A DNA stretch of 64,000 nucleotides, from assembly GCF_030388245.1 (NCBI RefSeq), contig NZ_CP098360.1, forward strand, positions 1,448,501 through 1,512,500, in the 5' to 3' direction. This document shows positions 29,147 through 37,872 of this stretch, piece after piece. Positions within the stretch are counted from its first letter, which is position 1. Each line of letters starts with the position of its first letter. The translations under genes and the position numbers were made by a program. Below the pieces are notes generated by a model. The model made no database searches. It was given only the letters and a program-made list of their open reading frames with translations, and was not told where the DNA came from. The stretch is from Paracoccus sp. TOH (GTDB taxonomy: Bacteria; Pseudomonadota; Alphaproteobacteria; Rhodobacterales; Rhodobacteraceae).

Positions 29147-29824
29147 TCAGCCCGCCAGCCATTCCTCGGCCAGTTCCGGCAGGTCGTCGTAATGCCGCAG
29201 CATCGCCTCGGGCGCCAGCCGGGCCAGTCCTGCCCCCTCGGGGCCGAAGGCCACCAGCGCCACCCTGACCCCCGCCGCAGTCGCGGTCTTGCGGTCGGTT
29301 TCCGTATCCCCCACCAGGAACGAACGCCCCAGCGCGCCGCCGGCGCCCTGCACCGCCGCCTGATAAGGCCGGGGATCGGGTTTGCGCACCGGCAGCGTAT
29401 CGGCGCCGATCATCGCCGCGAAACGGTCGCGGATGCCGAGTTCGCGCAGCAGCGTTTCGGCCAGGGCGGCGGGCTTGTTGGTGCAGACCGCCAGCTGGTG
29501 GCCGGCATCGGCCAGCCGGTCCAGCGCCGCCTCGGCCCCCGGATAAAGCCGGGTGTGGATGGCGATGGCCTGACCGTAATGGCCCAGCAGGCGGGGATAA
29601 TCCTCGTCCTCGGCGCCGGGGGGCAGGATGGTGTCGCCGGGCAGCCGCGCATAGCCGGCGCGCAGCATGGCCCGGCCGCCGTGAAAGGCGATCAGCGCGT
29701 CCTCGACGGGGTCCAGCAGCGCGCCCAGGCCGCGGGCATGGAAGCAGGCATTGGCCGCCGCGATGAGATCGCCCGAGGTATCGGCCAGCGTGCCGTCCAG
29801 ATCGAAGACCACCGTTCCCGCCAT
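29147..29824 (-). CDS. HAD family hydrolase (phosphoglycolate phosphatase-like)
   Basis: A 225-aa haloacid-dehalogenase phosphatase. Motif I is V-V-F-D-L-D-G-T-L-A-D-T, a helical cap domain occupies about residues 18-85, motif II is A-V-C-T-N-K, motif III's Lys lies in K-P-D-P-R-P-Y, and motif IV is F-L-V-G-D-T-E-T-D. The Gph-like layout suggests 2-phosphoglycolate or a related small phosphate as substrate, but the family is promiscuous. Start ATG 29822-29824 gives the standard N-terminus; a start 16 codons earlier is less likely. Divergent from glmU. Confidence 0.88.
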   Translation of the reverse strand: MAGTVVFDLDGTLADTSGDLIAAANACFHARGLGALLDPVEDALIAFHGGRAMLRAGYARLPGDTILPPGAEDEDYPRLLGHYGQAIAIHTRLYPGAEAALDRLADAGHQLAVCTNKPAALAETLLRELGIRDRFAAMIGADTLPVRKPDPRPYQAAVQGAGGALGRSFLVGDTETDRKTATAAGVRVALVAFGPEGAGLARLAPEAMLRHYDDLPELAEEWLAG

Positions 29825-29928
29825 GCTGTAACCTTCCGTCAAGATGTTTGATCCGCGGGGGCCTTTCCCCACCGCCGCCCTCTAGGTAGAACGCCCGGCA
29901 AGGATAAGGAACAGGCAAGAGGGCAGAG

Positions 29929-31269
29929 ATGACCGAGAAACCCGTCGCGCTGATCGTGCTGGCCGCCGGACAGGGCAGCCGGATGCAGTCCGACCTGCCC
30001 AAGGTGCTGCATCGGCTGGGCGGCGTGCCGCTGGTCGGACACGCGCTCGCCACCGGCCGCCTGCTGGAGCCCGAGGCGGTGATCGTCGTCGCTGGCCATG
30101 GCGCCGAGGCGGTCGGCAAGGCGGTCGCCAAGCTCGACCCCGAGGCGCGCATCGCCCTGCAGGAGGAGCAGCTCGGCACCGCCCATGCCGTGCGCCAGGC
30201 CCTGCCGCTGCTGGACGGTTTCGAGGGCCGGGTGATCGTGCTTTACGGCGACACCCCCTTCATCGGCGAGGAGACGCTGGCCAATCTCGCCAGCCATGCC
30301 GCCGATGTGGTGGTGCTGGGCTTCGAGGCCGCCGATCCCGGCCGCTACGGCCGGCTGGTCACCGGACCCGAGGGGCTGGAGCGCATCGTCGAATACAAGG
30401 ATGCCGACGCGGCGATCCGGGCGATCCGGCTGGTCAATTCCGGCGTGCTGGCGGCGGATGCGGCCTTGCTGCGCGAATTCCTGCCGCGGATCGGCAACCG
30501 CAATGCGGCCGGCGAATACTATCTGACCGACATTCCCGAACTGGCCCGCGCCGCCGGCCACCGCGTCGAGGTGGTGACCTGCGACGAGGCCGAGACGCTG
30601 GGCATCAACACCCGCGCCGAACTGGCGCAGGCCGAGGCCGCCTTCCAGGCCCGCGCCCGCGCCCGGGCGCTGGAGGATGGCGTGACGCTGTCCGATCCGG
30701 CGACGGTCTGGTTCGCGCTCGACACCTGCATCGGCCGCGATGCGGTGATCGGCCAGAACGTGGTCTTCGGCCCCGGCGTGACCGTCGAAAGCGGCGCCGA
30801 GATCCTGCCTTTCTGCCATCTCGAGGGCTGCCATGTCAGCGCCGGCGCCACGGTCGGCCCCTTCGCCCGGCTGCGCCCCGGCGCCGAACTGGGCGGCGAC
30901 GTGCATGTCGGCAATTTCGTCGAGATCAAGAACAGCGTGCTGGACGAGGGCGTCAAGGTCGGCCACCTGACCTATCTGGGCGATGCCCATATCGGCGAAG
31001 CCACGAATATCGGCGCCGGCACCATCACCTGCAATTACGACGGCGTCGGCAAGCACCGGACCGAGATCGGTCCGCATGCCTTCATCGGTTCGGACACCAT
31101 GCTGGTGGCGCCGGTGCGGGTGGGGGCGCGGGCGATGACCGGCTCGGGCTCGGTGATCACCGAGGATGTGCCCGACGATGCGCTGGCGCTGGGGCGCGCC
31201 AAGCAGGTGACCAAGCCCGGCCTTGCCACGCGGCTGATGCAGGTGCTGCGCCAGAAGAAGGGGAACTGA
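29929..31269 (+). CDS. glmU: Bifunctional GlcN-1-P acetyltransferase / GlcNAc-1-P uridyltransferase
   Basis: Makes UDP-GlcNAc for peptidoglycan and lipopolysaccharide, 446 aa. The N-terminal uridyltransferase domain has L-A-A-G-Q-G-S-R-M-Q-S-D-L-P-K-V-L-H and the Y-G-D-T-P block. The C-terminal left-handed beta helix carries hexapeptide repeats (I-G-R-D-A-V-I-G, V-G-P-F-A-R-L-R-P) and the acetyltransferase region around Y-L-G-D-A-H-I-G and N-Y-D-G-V-G-K-H-R-T. The C-terminus is slightly short but complete. glmS starts 3 bp after its stop, forming an operon for the whole Fru-6-P to UDP-GlcNAc route apart from the mutase glmM. Confidence 0.97.
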   Translation: MTEKPVALIVLAAGQGSRMQSDLPKVLHRLGGVPLVGHALATGRLLEPEAVIVVAGHGAEAVGKAVAKLDPEARIALQEEQLGTAHAVRQALPLLDGFEGRVIVLYGDTPFIGEETLANLASHAADVVVLGFEAADPGRYGRLVTGPEGLERIVEYKDADAAIRAIRLVNSGVLAADAALLREFLPRIGNRNAAGEYYLTDIPELARAAGHRVEVVTCDEAETLGINTRAELAQAEAAFQARARARALEDGVTLSDPATVWFALDTCIGRDAVIGQNVVFGPGVTVESGAEILPFCHLEGCHVSAGATVGPFARLRPGAELGGDVHVGNFVEIKNSVLDEGVKVGHLTYLGDAHIGEATNIGAGTITCNYDGVGKHRTEIGPHAFIGSDTMLVAPVRVGARAMTGSGSVITEDVPDDALALGRAKQVTKPGLATRLMQVLRQKKGN

Positions 31270-31272
31270 GCC

Positions 31273-33090
31273 ATGTGCGGCATCATCGGAATCCTGGGCG
31301 ATCACGAGGTTTCCCCGCAACTGGTCGAGGCGCTGAAGCGGCTGGAATATCGCGGCTATGACAGCGCCGGGGTGGCGACGGTGGATGCCTCGGGGCGGCT
31401 GGACCGGCGCCGGGCGGTGGGCAAGCTGGTGAACCTGTCCGACCGGCTGGTGCATGAGCCGCTGGCCGGCCATGCCGGCATCGGCCATACCCGCTGGGCC
31501 ACCCATGGCGCCGCGACCGAGGCCAATGCCCATCCGCATCGCCGCGGCCCGGTGGCCGTGGTCCATAACGGCATCATCGAGAATTTCCGCGAGCTGCGCG
31601 ACGAGGTGCTGGCGCTTGGCATGCAGCCGGAATCGCAGACCGATACCGAGACCGTGGCGCTGCTGACCGCCTGGCACATGGACCAGGGCCAAGGTCCGGT
31701 CGAGGCGGCGCGGGCGACGCTGGCGCGGCTGCACGGCGCCTTCGCCCTGGCCTTCCTGTTCGAGGGCGAGCCCGACCTGATGATCGCGGCGCGCAAGGGC
31801 AGCCCGCTGGCGGTGGGCCATGGCAAGGACGAGATGTTCATCGGCTCGGACGCGGTGGCCTTGGCGCCGTTCACCGACCGGATCACCTATCTGGAGGACG
31901 GCGACCACGCCGTCATCCGCCGCGCGGGCGCCGAGATCTTCGATGCCGAGGGCCGTCCGGCCAATCGCGAGATCCAGCAGATCGACGTCGGCGCCACCCA
32001 GATCGACAAGGGCGGCTATCGGCATTTCATGGCCAAGGAGATCGCGGAACAACCGGTTGTTTTGGGCGATGCGCTGAACCACTACATCAAGGGCGATCGC
32101 ATCGTGCTGCCCGAGGCGCTGGATTTCCGCGAGGTGGACCGCCTGACGCTGGTCGGCTGCGGCACCGCCTTTTATGCCGCGCATGTGGCGCGCTATTGGT
32201 TCGAGAGCCTTGCCGGCCTGCCCTGCGACCTGGATGTGGCCTCCGAGTTCCGCTATCGCGAACCGCCCCTGTCGCCGCAAAGCTGGGCGATCTTCGTCAG
32301 CCAGTCGGGCGAGACGGCGGACACGCTGGCGGCGCTGCATTATGCCCGGGGCAAGGTGGCGCGCACGGTCGGGGTGGTGAATGTCGGCACCTCGGCCATC
32401 GCCCGGGATGCCGATATCGCCCTGCCGACTTTGGCCGGGATCGAGGTCGGCGTGGCTTCCTCGAAGGCCTTCACCTGCCAGTTGGCGGTGCTGGCGGTGC
32501 TGGCGCTGAAGGCGGCGCGGGATCGCGGCCGGCTCTCGGAGGCCGAGCTGGCGGGGCATCTCGCCGACCTGCGCAGCCTGCCGGGGCTGCTGAACCAGGC
32601 GCTGGCGGTGGGCGACGAATGCCGCCGCCTGGCCGGCTGGCTTTCCGAGGCGCAGGACGTGCTGTATCTGGGCCGCGGCGCGCTTTACCCGGTGGCGCTG
32701 GAGGGCGCGCTGAAGCTCAAGGAGCTGAGCTATATCCATGCCGAAGGCTATGCCTCGGGCGAACTGAAGCATGGCCCGATCGCGCTGATCGACCGCAACG
32801 TGCCGGTGGTGGTGCTGGCACCGCGCGACGGGCTGTTCGACAAGACCGTCTCGAACATGCAGGAGGTCATGGCGCGGCACGGCCAGGTGCTGCTGATCTC
32901 GGATGCCGAGGGGCTGGCGACCGGCGGCCATGGCGTGCGGGCCGGCCTGGCGATGCCGGCGGGCGGCGGGCTGTTCCAGCCGATCCTTTACGCGGTGCCG
33001 ATGCAGTACCTGGCCTATTTCGCGGCGGTGGCCAAGGGCACCGACGTGGACCAGCCGCGCAATCTGGCGAAATCGGTGACGGTGGAGTAG
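31273..33090 (+). CDS. glmS: Glutamine--fructose-6-phosphate aminotransferase
   Basis: First step of amino-sugar synthesis, 605 aa. N-terminal class II glutaminase: catalytic Cys2 in M-C-G-I-I-G, with R-W-A-T-H-G and H-N-G-I-I-E-N. Two SIS sugar-isomerase domains follow (I-F-V-S-Q-S-G-E-T-A-D-T and Y-L-G-R-G-A-L-Y-P-V-A-L-E-G-A-L-K-L-K-E). It ends D-Q-P-R-N-L-A-K-S-V-T-V-E, the canonical terminus. Co-directional with glmU. The AraC-type regulator gene converges from the other side, with only 12 bp between stops. No ribozyme-type leader is possible in the 3-bp gap before it. Confidence 0.98.
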   Translation: MCGIIGILGDHEVSPQLVEALKRLEYRGYDSAGVATVDASGRLDRRRAVGKLVNLSDRLVHEPLAGHAGIGHTRWATHGAATEANAHPHRRGPVAVVHNGIIENFRELRDEVLALGMQPESQTDTETVALLTAWHMDQGQGPVEAARATLARLHGAFALAFLFEGEPDLMIAARKGSPLAVGHGKDEMFIGSDAVALAPFTDRITYLEDGDHAVIRRAGAEIFDAEGRPANREIQQIDVGATQIDKGGYRHFMAKEIAEQPVVLGDALNHYIKGDRIVLPEALDFREVDRLTLVGCGTAFYAAHVARYWFESLAGLPCDLDVASEFRYREPPLSPQSWAIFVSQSGETADTLAALHYARGKVARTVGVVNVGTSAIARDADIALPTLAGIEVGVASSKAFTCQLAVLAVLALKAARDRGRLSEAELAGHLADLRSLPGLLNQALAVGDECRRLAGWLSEAQDVLYLGRGALYPVALEGALKLKELSYIHAEGYASGELKHGPIALIDRNVPVVVLAPRDGLFDKTVSNMQEVMARHGQVLLISDAEGLATGGHGVRAGLAMPAGGGLFQPILYAVPMQYLAYFAAVAKGTDVDQPRNLAKSVTVE

Positions 33091-33102
33091 CGGGCTCTCC
33101 CC

Positions 33103-34122
33103 CTACCGGCCGGCGGCTTCCCTTTGCCGATAGGGTGTGCTGCCGAAGGTTGCGCGGTAGCATTTTGAGAAATGGGCGGTGCTTGCGAAGCCGCAGGCGA
33201 GAGCGATCTCGATCATGCTCATCTCGGTCTGGACCAGCAGGTGGCGGGCGCGCTCCAGGCGCAGCTCCATGTAATAGCGCTTGGGCGAGCGGCCGAGATG
33301 GCGGGCGAAGAGCCGTTCGAGCTGGCGCGGCGACAGCCCGGCCTCGGCGGCCAGCAGCGCCGGGCTGATCGGGTCCTCGATATGCGCCTCCATCCGGGCC
33401 AGCACCTGGGCCAGCCGCGGGTGGCGGGCGGCGATGCGGGCGGGCGCGGCCAGGCGCTGGTCGTCCTGCTCGGAGCGGATGGCGGTGTGGATCATCTGGT
33501 CGGCCACCCGCCCGGCCAGGTCCTGGCCGTGGTCGCGGGCGATCTGGCGCAGCATCAGGTCGATGGCGGCGGTGCCGCCGGCGGCGGTCAGGCGGTTTCC
33601 GTCCTCGACGAAGACGGTGCGGATCAGGGTGGCGTCGGGGAATTTCTCGGCGAAACCGTCCTGGTTTTCCCAATGGATGGTGCAGCGGCGGCCGTGAAGC
33701 AGCCCGGCCTCGGCCAGCACCCAGGCCCCGGTGCACAGCGCGCCGATGCGGGTGCCGCGCCGGGCCTCGCGCCGGAGCCAGGCCAGCACCGGGCGGGTGG
33801 CGGCGCGGGTGATGTCGAGCCCGCCGCAGACCAGCACGGTATCGCCGCGCGCGGTGTCGGCAAGCCCGCCGTCAAGCATGACGCGGGCGCCGTTCGAGCA
33901 GGCGGCGGCGCCCTGTTCTGCGGCCTGTTCTCCGGCCTGTTCGCCCACCAGCCGCCAGTCGTAGAGCGTCCGTCCGGCCAGGCGGTTGGCCAGCCGCAGC
34001 GGCTCGATCGCCGCGGCGAAGGAGACCAGGGTGAAACGGTCCAGAAGCAGGAAGACATAGCGCTGCACAGCCGGCGCGGCAGGCGGTGGGGGCGGGGCGG
34101 GGGAAGGGGAGGCGGCGGACAT
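33103..34122 (-). CDS. GlxA/AraC family regulator (GbdR/CdhR-like)
   Basis: A 339-aa transcription factor. The N-terminal DJ-1/PfpI-like sensor domain (about 17-190) contains F-T-L-V-S-F-A-A-A-I-E-P-L-R-L-A-N, a segment seen in GbdR/CdhR regulators of glycine betaine and carnitine catabolism. Two AraC helix-turn-helix units follow (L-S-P-R-Q-L-E-R-L-F and I-E-I-A-L-A-C-G-F). The start ATG 34120-34122 is followed by a proline-rich leader; the frame is open to 34170. Position right after a BCCT transporter and folD supports a role in quaternary amine/C1 metabolism. That ligand is inferred. Confidence 0.82.
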   Translation of the reverse strand: MSAASPSPAPPPPPAAPAVQRYVFLLLDRFTLVSFAAAIEPLRLANRLAGRTLYDWRLVGEQAGEQAAEQGAAACSNGARVMLDGGLADTARGDTVLVCGGLDITRAATRPVLAWLRREARRGTRIGALCTGAWVLAEAGLLHGRRCTIHWENQDGFAEKFPDATLIRTVFVEDGNRLTAAGGTAAIDLMLRQIARDHGQDLAGRVADQMIHTAIRSEQDDQRLAAPARIAARHPRLAQVLARMEAHIEDPISPALLAAEAGLSPRQLERLFARHLGRSPKRYYMELRLERARHLLVQTEMSMIEIALACGFASTAHFSKCYRATFGSTPYRQREAAGR

Positions 34123-34183
34123 TTCTGCACCAGGGTTGGGACGCGCTGCGCCGGTAGGTCGGAGCGGCACGTCCGGAAGCGGT

Positions 34184-35746
34184 TCAGCGTGGCCGTTCCT
34201 TCAGCCCGCCGGTATGCGGGTCGATCTCCTCGAAATGGCCATGCACCTCGATATCGTCCAGTAGCCCCTTCCAGAGCGAGCCGCAAAGTCCCACCATCAC
34301 CACCAGGAAGGGCGCGGCCACGATGATCGAGGCGGTCTGCAACCCGTCCAGCCCGCCCATCACCAGCAGCACCGAGGCCGAGGCACCGGCCAGCAGCCCC
34401 CAGAGCACGACGATGCCGGCGCGCGGATGCGTGGTGCCATGGCAGGACAACATGCCCATGACCACCGAGGCGGCATCGGCGCCCGAGACGAAGAAGATCG
34501 CCACCAGGAACATCGCCACCACCGAGGTCAGCCCGGCCAGCGGATATTGCTCGAGCAGCGCGAAAAGCGAGACCGGGGCGCCCTGCTGGGCAATCGCCTC
34601 GACCAGGCCGCCGGGGCCGCTGAGTTCCGAGAACAGCGCGCTGCCGCCCATGACGGTGAACCAGACGAAGGTCACGGCGCTGGGGATCATCAGCACGCCC
34701 ACGACGAATTCGCGGATGGTGCGGCCGCGCGAGATGCGGGCGATGAACACGCCGACAAAGGGCGCCCAGGAAATCCACCAGGCCCAGTAGAAGATCGTCC
34801 AGCTGGCCAGCCATTTGCTGTCGCTGAAGGCCGAGGTGCGGAACGACATCGACACCAGGTCGCCGAAGTAATAGCCCAGCGACTCGATCAGCGTGTCGAG
34901 GATGAAAACCGTCGGGCCGAGCAGCGCCAGGAACAGCAGCAGCAGCACCGCCACCACCATGTTCATGTTGCTGAGGAACTGCACGCCCTTGCCGACGCCC
35001 GAGACCGCCGACAGGATGAACAGCACCGACAGCACGGCGATGATGCCAAGCGCGATGCTGGGCGATTCCCCGGTCTGCCACAGGTAGTTCATGCCGCTGT
35101 TGATCTGCTGCGCCCCCAGTCCCAGCGAGGTGGCGGTGCCGAACAGCGTGGCGATGATCGCCAGCACGTCGATGGTGCGGCCGATGGGCCCGTGCACGCG
35201 GTCGCCCAGAAGCGGGTGGAAAGCGCTGGAAACCAGCGTCGGCAGGTCGCGGCGATAGCTGAAATAGGCCATGGCCAGCCCGGCCATCGCATAGATCGCC
35301 CAAGGATGCAGCGCCCAGTGGAAATAGGCGTATTGCATGGCGACCAGCGCGGCGTCCCTGGTCTGCGGCTCGGCCAGGCCGTGCGGCGGGGTGCCGAAAT
35401 GGCTGATCGGCTCGGCGACGCCCCAGAACATCAGCCCGATGCCCATGCCGACGCTGAACATCATGCAGACCCAGGACCGGGTCGAGAATTCGGGCTTCTC
35501 GTCGTCATGGCCCAGCTTGATGCGGCCGAAGCGGCTGAAGGCCAGGAACAGGGCAAAGGCCAGGAAAAAGGCCGTGGAAATGACAAAACTCCATCCGAAG
35601 ACCCGGATGATCCAATTCAATGTGGCCGTGGCGATGGCGGCCAGGCTGTCGGGGGCGAAAACGCCCCACATCACGAACCCCCCGGCAATGGCGATGGCAG
35701 GCCAGAAGACGCCGGTGTTGATTCCCCTCTCGGGTGTTGTCTGCAT
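34184..35746 (-). CDS. BCCT family betaine/choline/carnitine transporter
   Basis: Secondary importer of a trimethylammonium compound, 520 aa, about 12 helices. The family core is W-T-I-F-Y-W-A-W-W-I-S-W-A-P-F-V-G-V-F-I-A-R-I-S-R-G-R, which includes the aromatic quaternary-amine site. The block G-M-G-I-G-L-M-F-W-G-V-A-E-P occurs in helix 3/4. No long charged osmosensing C-terminal tail is visible (the end is E-E-I-D-P-H-T-G-G-L-K-E-R-P-R), which argues more for a nutritional than an osmotic role. It lies between folD and the regulator, all on the minus strand. Confidence 0.93.
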   Translation of the reverse strand: MQTTPERGINTGVFWPAIAIAGGFVMWGVFAPDSLAAIATATLNWIIRVFGWSFVISTAFFLAFALFLAFSRFGRIKLGHDDEKPEFSTRSWVCMMFSVGMGIGLMFWGVAEPISHFGTPPHGLAEPQTRDAALVAMQYAYFHWALHPWAIYAMAGLAMAYFSYRRDLPTLVSSAFHPLLGDRVHGPIGRTIDVLAIIATLFGTATSLGLGAQQINSGMNYLWQTGESPSIALGIIAVLSVLFILSAVSGVGKGVQFLSNMNMVVAVLLLLFLALLGPTVFILDTLIESLGYYFGDLVSMSFRTSAFSDSKWLASWTIFYWAWWISWAPFVGVFIARISRGRTIREFVVGVLMIPSAVTFVWFTVMGGSALFSELSGPGGLVEAIAQQGAPVSLFALLEQYPLAGLTSVVAMFLVAIFFVSGADAASVVMGMLSCHGTTHPRAGIVVLWGLLAGASASVLLVMGGLDGLQTASIIVAAPFLVVMVGLCGSLWKGLLDDIEVHGHFEEIDPHTGGLKERPR

Positions 35747-35785
35747 ATGCGATCTCCTCCGCAGTCTCCTCCAAGACTCGTCAAT

Positions 35786-35809
35786 GCTTCCGACGCTGTC
35801 GGCGGAAGC
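35786..35809 (-). terminator. Hairpin between folD and the BCCT gene
   Basis: GCTTCCG (35786-35792) pairs with CGGAAGC (35803-35809). GAC/GTC can add a nested pairing. It lies in the 85-bp gap downstream of folD on the minus strand and may attenuate or process the folD-BCCT transcript. Confidence 0.4.
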
Positions 35810-35831
35810 CCGTCCGGCTTGCGGCCGCGGC

Positions 35832-36743
35832 TCAGGGGCCGCGCAGGGTGGCCGGCGGCAGCCAGCCGGACGCGACCTGGCGCTTGTGCGCGGTCAGCGC
35901 ATTGCGCATCAGCATGGCCACCGTCACCGGACCCACGCCGCCGGGGACCGGGGTGATCCAGCCCGCCACCTCGCGCACCCTGTCGGTGTCGACGTCGCCG
36001 AGGATCCGCAGCGTGCCGTCCGGCGCGCTGACCTGGTTGATGCCGATGTCGATGACCGCGGCGCCCGGCTTGATCATGTCCGGCCCGATCAGATGCGGCT
36101 TGCCCACCGCGACGACCACCACGTCGGCGCGCCGCGAATGCATGGCGACGGAACGGGTCATGTGGTGGCAGACGGTGACGGTGGCGCCCTCGGCCATCAG
36201 CAGGAAGGCGGCGGGCTTGCCGACGATCTCGGAATGGCCGATCATCACCACCTCGAGGCCGCGCAGGTTCAGCCCGGTCTCGCGCACCAGCTCCACCGCC
36301 GCCGCGGCGGTGCAGGGCGCCAGCGCCACATCGTTATAGACGATGTTGCCGATCGAGGCGGGGTTCATCCCCTCGACATCCTTCAGCGGATGGATCGCCG
36401 ATTGCAGCGAGCGGACATGGATGTGCGCCGGCACCGGCCGCTGCAGGATGATGCCCAGCACCTCGGCATCGTCGTTCAGCGCCGCGATCCGGCGCTTGCA
36501 TTCCTCTTGGGTGATGTCGGCGGGCCAGAGCTGTCGCTCGAAGGGCAGGCCGACCCGTTCGGCGCCGCGGGCCTGGTTGCGGACATAGACCTCGATCTCG
36601 GGCGAGGGACCGATCGAGACCGACAGCAGCCGGCCGACCGGGCGGATCGCCCTTTCGCGTTCCAGCTCGGCGCGCAGTTCGGTCAGGATGCGGGCCTGCA
36701 CGGCCCGGCCGTCGATGAGGCGGTGATCGTGGCGATTGGTCAT
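35832..36743 (-). CDS. FolD-like methylenetetrahydrofolate dehydrogenase, catalytic Lys replaced
   Basis: A 303-aa member of the methylene-THF dehydrogenase/methenyl-THF cyclohydrolase family. The family signatures are present: V-Y-V-R-N at residues 52-56, G-I-I-L-Q-R-P-V-P, and the C-terminal T-P-V-P-G-G-V-G-P-V-T-V-A-M-L-M. However, the lysine essential for the cyclohydrolase step (K in Y-V-x-x-K) is Gln57, the K-D-V-D-G block reads K-D-V-E-G-M-N-P, and the nucleotide-binding G-R-S is G-H-S-E-I-V-G. It may therefore be a dehydrogenase only, or have another role. It lies upstream of the BCCT gene on the same strand. Confidence 0.85.
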   Translation of the reverse strand: MTNRHDHRLIDGRAVQARILTELRAELERERAIRPVGRLLSVSIGPSPEIEVYVRNQARGAERVGLPFERQLWPADITQEECKRRIAALNDDAEVLGIILQRPVPAHIHVRSLQSAIHPLKDVEGMNPASIGNIVYNDVALAPCTAAAAVELVRETGLNLRGLEVVMIGHSEIVGKPAAFLLMAEGATVTVCHHMTRSVAMHSRRADVVVVAVGKPHLIGPDMIKPGAAVIDIGINQVSAPDGTLRILGDVDTDRVREVAGWITPVPGGVGPVTVAMLMRNALTAHKRQVASGWLPPATLRGP

Positions 36744-37161
36744 GAAGCGGGTTTCTTCCTGATCCTGATCTGGCTCTGGTTCGGCGGCTGCGAACAGCCA
36801 TTCGGCTCAGGCGACGCCTTCCGGCACGAGGATGGGATAAGCGCGCGGCGGCGCAGTGCACTCAACCGACGTTTTGGGGAACAAAAGCGTCGTCATGCGA
36901 CGTCGTGGGATCGGTCGGGCGGAATGTTCGCCGGTTTCTCCGGCATCGTCCGGGCGCTGCGCTGGCCAGTGGCAGGGCGGTGGCTGGTTGTCCCGGGCGG
37001 TTGGCCGGCCAGGCTGCGCGCGCCGCGCATTTCGATGCGCTGGCCCGAGGTATCCTCCCTTGCGCGATTCCTTGCCGCTTGTCACCGCAAGGCGTATGGA
37101 TCGCGGCCGGCGCGCCATCCGGTCGCCGCGTGGCGCTTAGAGAATCGAGGGCACGAGACAG
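36744..37161. other. folD-alkD intergenic region, no supported gene
   Basis: 418 bp between two divergent genes. Several open frames cross it (minus 36807-37118 and plus 36856-37140), but their translations are low-information and no homology or convincing ribosome site is seen. It should contain the divergent promoters for the folD-BCCT-regulator unit and the AlkD-like gene. Just before folD (minus strand) GATCAG is repeated directly, next to the ribosome-site-like AGGAAG. I recognised no known operator. Confidence 0.45.
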
Positions 37162-37872
37162 ATGCGGGAACTGGACGAGTTGAAGGCGCGCGGCGATGCC
37201 GTCAAGGCGGCCGAGATGGCGGCCTATCACAAGGCGCCGCGGGTCTATCCGGGTGTTTCGGTGCCCGAGATCGACACGCTCGCCCGTGCCTGGCGCGAGG
37301 GCAGGGAAGTGCCGGCGCGGGTCGATCTGGCGCGGCGGCTCTGGGACAGCGACGTGCATGAGGCGCGGATCGCGGCGGCGAAGCTGCTGACCCAGGCCCG
37401 CATCCGGCCGGACGAGCCGGTCTGGCGGCTGATCGCCGGCTGGGTGCCGCAATTCGACGGCTGGGCAATCGCCGATCACGCCATGAAGGCCGGCGAGCGG
37501 CGGTTGCTGGCGGAACCTGCGCGACTCGACGAAGTGGCGCTGTGGCTGGATCATCCCAGCCTGTGGGTGCGGCGCGCCGCCCTGGTCGGAACCCTGCCCT
37601 GGACCCGCATCCGCAATCCCAAGCCGCAGGATCTGGCGCGGCGCGAACGGGTGCTGTCCTGGCTTGAACGGCTGGCCGATGACCGCGAATGGTTCATCCA
37701 GAAGGCCGTCGGCAGTTGGCTGCGCGACCTGTCCAAGCACGATCCGCAGCGCGTCCGCGACTGGCTGGCGGCGCATGGGCCGCGGCTGAAGCCCTTTGCC
37801 CGGCGCGAGGCGGGACGATGGCTGCCCGAGAACCGCAAGGATGCGCCCGGCAACGGCGATCAGCTGCCATAG
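37162..37872 (+). CDS. DNA alkylation repair protein (AlkD-like)
   Basis: A 236-aa HEAT-like helical-repeat protein resembling AlkD-type glycosylases that remove N3/N7-alkylated purines. Visible features are the repeat-like blocks A-R-R-L-W-D-S-D-V-H-E-A-R-I-A-A-A-K-L-L, W-V-P-Q-F-D-G-W-A-I-A-D-H-A, W-L-D-H-P-S-L-W-V-R-R-A-A-L-V-G and D-D-R-E-W-F-I-Q-K-A-V-G-S-W-L-R-D-L-S. Trp and Asp residues in these blocks match the active-site cleft pattern. Its 3' end overlaps the convergent lipoprotein gene by 13 nt. Confidence 0.85.
   Translation: MRELDELKARGDAVKAAEMAAYHKAPRVYPGVSVPEIDTLARAWREGREVPARVDLARRLWDSDVHEARIAAAKLLTQARIRPDEPVWRLIAGWVPQFDGWAIADHAMKAGERRLLAEPARLDEVALWLDHPSLWVRRAALVGTLPWTRIRNPKPQDLARRERVLSWLERLADDREWFIQKAVGSWLRDLSKHDPQRVRDWLAAHGPRLKPFARREAGRWLPENRKDAPGNGDQLP

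Noticed and set aside
31270..31272. glmS ribozyme/riboswitch leader
   Set aside because: Only 3 bp separate glmU and glmS, so no leader RNA fits; such ribozymes belong mainly to Firmicutes.
35832..36743. folD as a pseudogene because of lost active-site residues
   Set aside because: Full-length intact frame with preserved dehydrogenase and C-terminal motifs; residue changes look like functional divergence.
36807..37118. Minus-strand ORF of 103 codons in the folD-alkD gap
   Set aside because: No family resemblance, no good ribosome site, GC-driven openness; a 29-aa internal frame (from M-T-T-L-L-F) is too short to judge.
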